From Schleiferiaceae bacterium (lineage in GTDB: Bacteria > Bacteroidota > Bacteroidia > Flavobacteriales > Schleiferiaceae), in the NCBI GenBank assembly GCA_030829675.1, contig JAURAE010000041.1, positions 1 through 10,442 of the forward strand: a DNA stretch of 10,442 nt, given 5' to 3'. The notes beneath the pieces were generated by a model that was not told the DNA's origin, searched no databases, and saw nothing but the letters and a program-made list of their open reading frames with translations. This document shows, piece after piece, positions 6,699 to 10,442 of this stretch. The translations under genes were made by a program, and so were the position numbers. Positions within the stretch are counted from its first letter, which is position 1. Each line of letters opens with the position of its first letter.

Positions 6699-7769
6699 AT
6701 GATGTCCATTGACAAAATTAGAGAGTTGCTAGGAGACCAAGCAGATACGTTGTTAAACCACACCTCAACTGCAATCACCAAAGATTCTTTGGCGATCCTT
6801 CCATCAGGCAACTTTGTCACGGAATCTTTCACAGAATCTAACCGCAGTATCCAAGTGATGAACTCACTACAGCGTTTGTACGGCACAGGTCGTTTGGCAA
6901 ACACGGGATACTTGAGCATCCTACCTATTGACCAAGGTATCGAGCACAGTGCTGGTGCTTCTTTCGCACCTAACCCAATGTTCTTCGATCCTGAGAACAT
7001 CGTAAAGATGGCGGTTGACGCAGGTTGTAACGCGGTAGCTTCTACCTACGGTGTATTGGCCACTGTAGCTCGCAAGTGGGCGCACAAGATTCCTTTCGTG
7101 GTAAAAATCAACCACAACGAATTCTTGAGTGCGCCAAATACTTTCTACCAGAGCCCTTACGGTTCAGTAGACGAGGCTTGGAACTTGGGTGCTTGTGCAG
7201 TAGGTGCTACTATCTACTTCGGTCACCCACAATCACGTGAAATGATTGAGCAAGTAGCAATGGCTTTCGAAAGAGCGCACGAACTAGGTATGGCCACCAT
7301 TCTATGGTGTTACACTCGTAACGACGCGTTCAAAGTGGACGGCGTGGACTACCACACTTCTGCAGATTTGAGCTCACAAGCAATTCACTTGGGTGTAACC
7401 ATCCAAGCGGATATCATCAAACAAAAATTGCCTGAGAACAATGGCGGTTACAACGCAACAGGTCACGGTAAGACACACCCTAAAGTGTACTCTGAATTGA
7501 CTACTGATAACCCTATTGATTTGACTCGTTACCAAGTATTGAACAGCTACAACGGCCGTATCGGTGTGATCAACTCTGGTGGTGCTTCTACCGGAAACGA
7601 CGCAAACGACTTGAGCGAAGCAGTAGCCACTGCCGTGATCAACAAGCGTGCAGGTGGTCAAGGTTTGATCCTAGGTCGCAAGGCATTCCAGAAGGAATAT
7701 AAAGACGGTATCGCACTACTTCACGCGGTACAAGATGTATACTTGAACGACGAAATCACCATCGCATAA
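6699..7769 (+). CDS. fbaB: Class I fructose-bisphosphate aldolase, DhnA/FbaB type
   Basis: Cytoplasmic enzyme of glycolysis and gluconeogenesis that reversibly splits fructose-1,6-bisphosphate into glyceraldehyde-3-phosphate and dihydroxyacetone phosphate through a lysine Schiff base, without metal. The 356-residue product is close to E. coli FbaB in length. Seen in order: LSILPIDQGIEHS (72-84), the typical DhnA-family entry; PFVVKINHNEFL (132-143); TILWCYTRN (200-208); IQADIIKQKLPEN (235-247), where Lys241 is the likely Schiff-base residue; and the phosphate-binding ends INSGG (291-295) and GLILGRKAF (322-330). Two ATGs sit side by side at 6699 and 6702, so the start is uncertain by one residue. 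No Shine-Dalgarno is visible. Codon use differs visibly from neighbours (many GGT, CGT, GTA, GCT and AAC codons), as expected for a very highly expressed gene. A strong terminator follows 23 bp downstream. Confidence 0.93.
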   Translation: MMSIDKIRELLGDQADTLLNHTSTAITKDSLAILPSGNFVTESFTESNRSIQVMNSLQRLYGTGRLANTGYLSILPIDQGIEHSAGASFAPNPMFFDPENIVKMAVDAGCNAVASTYGVLATVARKWAHKIPFVVKINHNEFLSAPNTFYQSPYGSVDEAWNLGACAVGATIYFGHPQSREMIEQVAMAFERAHELGMATILWCYTRNDAFKVDGVDYHTSADLSSQAIHLGVTIQADIIKQKLPENNGGYNATGHGKTHPKVYSELTTDNPIDLTRYQVLNSYNGRIGVINSGGASTGNDANDLSEAVATAVINKRAGGQGLILGRKAFQKEYKDGIALLHAVQDVYLNDEITIA

Positions 7770-7792
7770 GCGAGGGATTTTCCGATAAACTC

Positions 7793-7825
7793 AAAGGGCA
7801 CTCCTGCGGAAGGAGTGCCCTTTTT
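7793..7825 (+). terminator. Rho-independent terminator after fbaB
   Basis: Perfect hairpin: AAAGGGCACTCCT (7793-7805), loop GCGGA (7806-7810), AGGAGTGCCCTTT (7811-7823), with a U-run TTTTT at 7821-7825. It has 13 base pairs and a five-base loop, placed 23 bp after the fbaB stop. It should uncouple fbaB expression from accD, which would then need its own promoter or read-through. The leading AAA makes it partly two-way, but the plus strand is the obvious direction. Confidence 0.93.
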
Positions 7826-7865
7826 ATCTACATTAGCAAACTGAAACTTAAATATTTCAACTTAC

Positions 7866-8711
7866 ATGGGTTGGTTTAAGAGAACAAAAGAGGGAATTAC
7901 TACCGAGACCAAGGACAAAAAGGAAACCCCAGATGGCCTATGGCACAAGTGTCCAAAATGTAAGGTCATCGTAAGTGTAGAAGATCACAAAGCAACGCTC
8001 TGGACGTGCGGCAATTGTGGACACCACGACCGCATCAACGCGAAAGAGTACTTCGAAATACTGTTTGACGACGGGGCATTCACAGAATTGGACGCCAACA
8101 TGCAAAGCAAGGACCCTCTTAAATTCGAGGACACCAAGCCCTACACCGATCGCTTGAAGGCAGGCCAAAAGAAATCAGGACTGAAGGACGCCATCACCAC
8201 CGGATATGGAATGATGAACGGCCGTGAAGTGGTAGTCGCTTGTATGAACTTCAACTTCATCGGCGGCTCTATGGGCTCCGTAGTGGGAGAGAAAATCTCA
8301 CGCGCCATGGATCAAAGCCTCAAGACCGGTGCGCCGTTTATCATGATTTCGAAATCAGGTGGTGCACGTATGATGGAAGCGGCATTTTCTTTGATGCAGA
8401 TGGCCAAGACCTCAGCTAAAATCGCCCTACTGGACGATAAGAAAATCCCGTACATCTCTTTCCTTACAGATCCAACAACGGGTGGTGTGACGGCTTCTTA
8501 CGCCATGCTAGGTGATATCAACATCGCAGAACCGGGTGCTTTGATCGGGTTTGCTGGACCTCGCGTAGTCAAGGAAACTATTGGTAAAGACTTGCCAGAA
8601 GGCTTCCAAACTTCTGAGTTCTTGTTGGAGCACGGATTCCTAGATTTTATCGTGGAGCGCAAAAACCTCAAAAACAGATTGAGTCAATATTTGGACATGG
8701 TCATGAACTAA
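7866..8711 (+). CDS. accD: Acetyl-CoA carboxylase carboxyltransferase subunit beta
   Basis: Beta half of the carboxyltransferase that moves the carboxyl group from biotin-carboxyl carrier protein to acetyl-CoA, giving malonyl-CoA, the committed step of fatty-acid synthesis; it works as an alpha2-beta2 complex with AccA, which is not in this window. The 281-residue product has the normal length. The N-terminal zinc ribbon is complete: Cys29, Cys32, Cys48 and Cys51 (CPKC, CGNC). The crotonase-fold part contains FIGGSMGSVVGEK (131-143), SKSGGARMMEA (162-172), LMQMAKTSAKIALL (176-189), FLTDPTTGGVTASYAMLGD (199-217) and EPGALIGFAGPRV (222-234), matching E. coli AccD closely. The ATG at 7866 is the natural start (MGWFKR); no Shine-Dalgarno is seen. 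The 40 bp between the fbaB terminator and the start show no clear -7 box, so I cannot place its promoter. A bidirectional terminator follows. Confidence 0.97.
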   Translation: MGWFKRTKEGITTETKDKKETPDGLWHKCPKCKVIVSVEDHKATLWTCGNCGHHDRINAKEYFEILFDDGAFTELDANMQSKDPLKFEDTKPYTDRLKAGQKKSGLKDAITTGYGMMNGREVVVACMNFNFIGGSMGSVVGEKISRAMDQSLKTGAPFIMISKSGGARMMEAAFSLMQMAKTSAKIALLDDKKIPYISFLTDPTTGGVTASYAMLGDINIAEPGALIGFAGPRVVKETIGKDLPEGFQTSEFLLEHGFLDFIVERKNLKNRLSQYLDMVMN

Positions 8712-8726
8712 GCTCCAAAGCATTAT

Positions 8727-8757
8727 AAAAAAAGGCGCCCGATGGGCGCCTTTTTTG
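8727..8757. terminator. Bidirectional terminator between accD and creD
   Basis: A-run at 8727-8733, GGCGCCC (8734-8740), loop GAT (8741-8743), GGGCGCC (8744-8750), T-run at 8751-8756. The GC stem is seven pairs, extended by A-T pairing to 13, and there is a U-run in both directions, so it can end accD (plus) and creD (minus). On the minus strand the hairpin begins one base after the creD stop codon, so a ribosome stopped there would cover part of it. Confidence 0.93.
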
Positions 8758-10047
8758 TTATTCCTCCCAGCGGATTTGCCGCGAGATATACATGATCACA
8801 CCGAGGATCACAAACAACCCTAAACTACCGGCGAGGAGTGCGAAATCCTTTAATTGGATCAACACAAAAATGAACGAATACAGCAAGGCCAAGACTCCTG
8901 CAACATATGCTGCGAGTTTAGCGCTGCCCAAGACACTTTTCGAATACAAAAATTCCATGGCGATGGTCATCAACGCCGCCACCGCATATGCCGCATTAAA
9001 ACCAATGTGTTCGCTAAAAGACAGCAGCAGCGTGTAGAAGAGCACCAACGCCAATCCAACCAATACATATTGCAAGGCATTGACTTTAGAGCCCTTGATC
9101 AACTCTGAGAAATAGAAGACCATGAAGGTCAATGCAATGATGAGGATGGCGTATTTCGCTACCCTATTCGTCTTGCTATAGCTATCTACGGTGCGCACAA
9201 ATTCGGTTCCGAAATAATCGGACGTAGGCGCATATTGACGGCCTATCCAACTCTGAGGATAATTCCTATTCAAATGGCTGACCTCCCAATGGGCCGTGAA
9301 ACCCTCTTCATCAGATTCGTATTGCTGAGTAGCGAAACTCCCCTCAAAATTTGGTTCGGTCCAAGGGGATTCCATACTGAAAGCGCTCTGCTTACCCAGT
9401 GGCACTACCGACAGCCTTCTACTGCCTCGCAATCCGGTCGAAAAAGAGAAATTGTATTCCGTCGCTGCTTTCAAATCTACGCTGGTGTGGATGCCGGAGC
9501 TGTATATATCATTGGTCACCAGTCCGGAGCTCATGGCCAGAGGTTCTTCATTCCAATTAAAATCGAAGGCTCCTTCTACCCCTCGTAAATCAGAGATACC
9601 TATGTTCACGGTCACCTTCTCCCAGGCAATGTGCTGTGGCAACACCCCGACCTTTTCCCAATCCGGCAAAACGAAGGAACCGTTGATCGCAATATCGCTC
9701 TTATAAACGATGGCCTCATAGATTCCCAGCGTACGGGTTTCCGGCAATACCTCCGCATTGCCCACCAGGTTTTCGGGAAGAATATAAAGGTACTTTCGCG
9801 CATAACTGATCTCTTCGCTGCCGTCGGAATTGGTCACCGTATAAGGATCGTCAAAGGGTACAGTGAGGTAAGGACCTACGAGCATTTGCTCGCCGCCCCA
9901 AACACTGGTCATTTCAGCAATGGCTGAATCTTGGGTGAATTCCCGCTCGCGAATGAGATTCTGAATCAATCCCGCGGGGATGAGTAGCAACAAGGCCAGC
10001 ACTCCAATGGCTAGCATCTTGAACATGGGTTTCTCGGTAAACTTCAT
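8758..10047 (-). CDS. creD: CreD-family inner-membrane protein
   Basis: Inner-membrane protein of the CreD family, named after the last gene of the E. coli creABCD locus and linked there to envelope integrity and to the CreBC two-component response; its biochemical role is unknown. The 429-residue product is near the family length. It has one N-terminal membrane helix (about 9-32), then a large, probably periplasmic domain (about 33-296) with the hallmark VWGGEQMLVGPYLTVP (49-64), NDIYSSGIHTSV (179-190) and GTEFVRTVDSYSKTNRVAKY (280-299). Five C-terminal helices follow at about 297-316, 324-344, 351-368, 377-398 and 401-421, and a short charged tail. The ATG at 10047 is a clear start (MKFTEKPMF); a 16-bp near-palindrome lies three bases before it. 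No creB or creC gene is adjacent, so it appears to be a stand-alone creD. It converges on accD across a shared terminator. Confidence 0.94.
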   Translation of the reverse strand: MKFTEKPMFKMLAIGVLALLLLIPAGLIQNLIREREFTQDSAIAEMTSVWGGEQMLVGPYLTVPFDDPYTVTNSDGSEEISYARKYLYILPENLVGNAEVLPETRTLGIYEAIVYKSDIAINGSFVLPDWEKVGVLPQHIAWEKVTVNIGISDLRGVEGAFDFNWNEEPLAMSSGLVTNDIYSSGIHTSVDLKAATEYNFSFSTGLRGSRRLSVVPLGKQSAFSMESPWTEPNFEGSFATQQYESDEEGFTAHWEVSHLNRNYPQSWIGRQYAPTSDYFGTEFVRTVDSYSKTNRVAKYAILIIALTFMVFYFSELIKGSKVNALQYVLVGLALVLFYTLLLSFSEHIGFNAAYAVAALMTIAMEFLYSKSVLGSAKLAAYVAGVLALLYSFIFVLIQLKDFALLAGSLGLFVILGVIMYISRQIRWEE

Positions 10048-10050
10048 AGT

Positions 10051-10066
10051 GGTTAATTAATTAGCC
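10051..10066. repeat. near-perfect AT-rich palindrome before creD
   Basis: GGTTAATTAATTAGCC reads almost the same on both strands; only the third and fourteenth positions do not pair. It lies three bases before the creD ATG (10047, minus strand). It could be an operator or an RNA structure over the ribosome entry site, or just AT-rich leader sequence. No -7 box matching TAnnTTTG was found on the minus strand between creD and the terminator at 10124-10154, so I could not place the creD promoter. Confidence 0.35.
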
Positions 10067-10123
10067 ATAGAACGCCGGTCTATAATCACACAGTATCCGA
10101 GAAATGGTAAGACTTTGTTAAAC

Positions 10124-10154
10124 AAAAAACCCCCTGAGCAATTCAGGGGGTTTT
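10124..10154 (-). terminator. Rho-independent terminator after the minus-strand peptidase-like gene
   Basis: Hairpin AAAACCCCCTGA (10126-10137), loop GCAAT (10138-10142), TCAGGGGGTTTT (10143-10154): 12 pairs with a five-base loop. Read on the minus strand it is followed by six Us and then GUUU, a strong terminator 24 bp after the stop codon at 10179. It separates that gene from creD, so creD likely has its own promoter in the remaining gap (10048-10123). The U-run on the plus strand is only four bases. Confidence 0.92.
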
Positions 10155-10178
10155 AGATCTTACACTGTTTTTCTTCGC

Positions 10179-10442
10179 TTATCTACCCTCGGTAGCGCGT
10201 GCTTCGCGCATAGGGTTTGAGCGACCGTTGCGGTCCCAACGACTTGTGGCTCCGCGAGAATACACATCAAACTTATTGGGCTCTTGGAGCGCTGGCCAGT
10301 AGTTGTCCGAACGATCCGTATCCGCCATTTCCAAGAATGGATCCAGCGTAATTTGAACAACCGGTTGTGTGAAGTTGAACCATTTGGTAAACTCATCCTC
10401 ATTCTTCAGCCATACCTCAGCTGGAATGCGAACAACCTCTTC
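10179..10442 (-). CDS. C-terminal end of a probable M1-family metallopeptidase (N-terminus outside window)
   Basis: Translating the minus strand from the window edge gives 87 residues and a TAA at 10181-10179. Visible blocks are EEVVRIPAEVWLKNEDEFTK at the start, VVQITLDPFLEMADTDRSDN in the middle, then NYWPAL and a polar tail with NPMREAR. The order 'RIPAEVW - LDP - E-ADTD-SDN-WP - NPM' is what I remember from the extreme C-terminus of large Bacteroidota M1 aminopeptidase-like proteins. The catalytic HExxH domain would lie beyond 10442, so the enzyme class rests on this tail alone. Reading continues to the edge without a start, confirming a partial gene. It is upstream of creD on the same strand but is cut off by a strong terminator. 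If the M1 call is wrong, it is a hypothetical protein end. Confidence 0.6.
   Translation of the reverse strand, partial: EEVVRIPAEVWLKNEDEFTKWFNFTQPVVQITLDPFLEMADTDRSDNYWPALQEPNKFDVYSRGATSRWDRNGRSNPMREARATEGR

Noticed and set aside
10160..10402. 80-codon minus-strand open frame near the right edge
   Set aside because: It is out of frame with the recognisable metallopeptidase-like C-terminus, which has its stop at 10179.
1..10442. Mobile element, CRISPR array, toxin-antitoxin or phage-defence system
   Set aside because: I looked on both strands for direct or inverted repeats at gene edges, transposase or integrase motifs, spacer-repeat periodicity and small paired genes, and saw none; every large reading frame belongs to a housekeeping or envelope family.

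Overview
The window looks like chromosomal core genome from a Bacteroidota bacterium, most likely Flavobacteriales with a mid-range G+C content (by eye about 50%). Four things point this way: a PorT-type protein of the type IX secretion system (T9SS); a lipoprotein form of TamA (TamL) instead of a plain TamA; start sites without clear Shine-Dalgarno sequences; and one perfect Bacteroidota -7 box (TAnnTTTG) directly upstream of the menaquinone methyltransferase gene. No insertion sequence, integrase, tRNA, rRNA, CRISPR array or foreign-looking island is visible.

Layout. The left edge holds the N-terminal two thirds of an MsbA-like ABC exporter on the minus strand (1-1349). It diverges from a tightly packed plus-strand cluster: ubiE/menG (1401-2132), porT (2155-2850) and an EamA/DMT-family transporter (2850-3707). 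The transporter runs tail to tail, with a 38-nt overlap, into a SpoU/TrmH-type RNA methyltransferase on the minus strand (3670-4404). The methyltransferase diverges from tamL (4406-6634) with a single base between the inferred start codons. Next on the plus strand come a class I (DhnA/FbaB-type) fructose-bisphosphate aldolase (6699-7769), a strong terminator, and accD (7866-8711). A bidirectional terminator then separates accD from the convergent creD (8758-10047, minus). Past another terminator lies the C-terminal end of a gene that is probably an M1-family metallopeptidase (10179-10442, minus, cut by the window edge).

How the genes fit together. The theme is envelope biogenesis plus central metabolism: lipid or drug export (ABC exporter), respiratory quinone synthesis (UbiE/MenG), protein secretion (PorT), outer-membrane protein assembly (TamL), fatty-acid synthesis (AccD), glycolysis/gluconeogenesis (FbaB) and envelope integrity (CreD). 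I found no previously undescribed system. The observations most worth a second look concern gene architecture: start codons one base apart at 4402-4408, the stop/start overlap at 2848-2852, the -7 box that covers a TTG often callable as a start at 1380, a class I aldolase next to accD, and a small palindrome just before creD.
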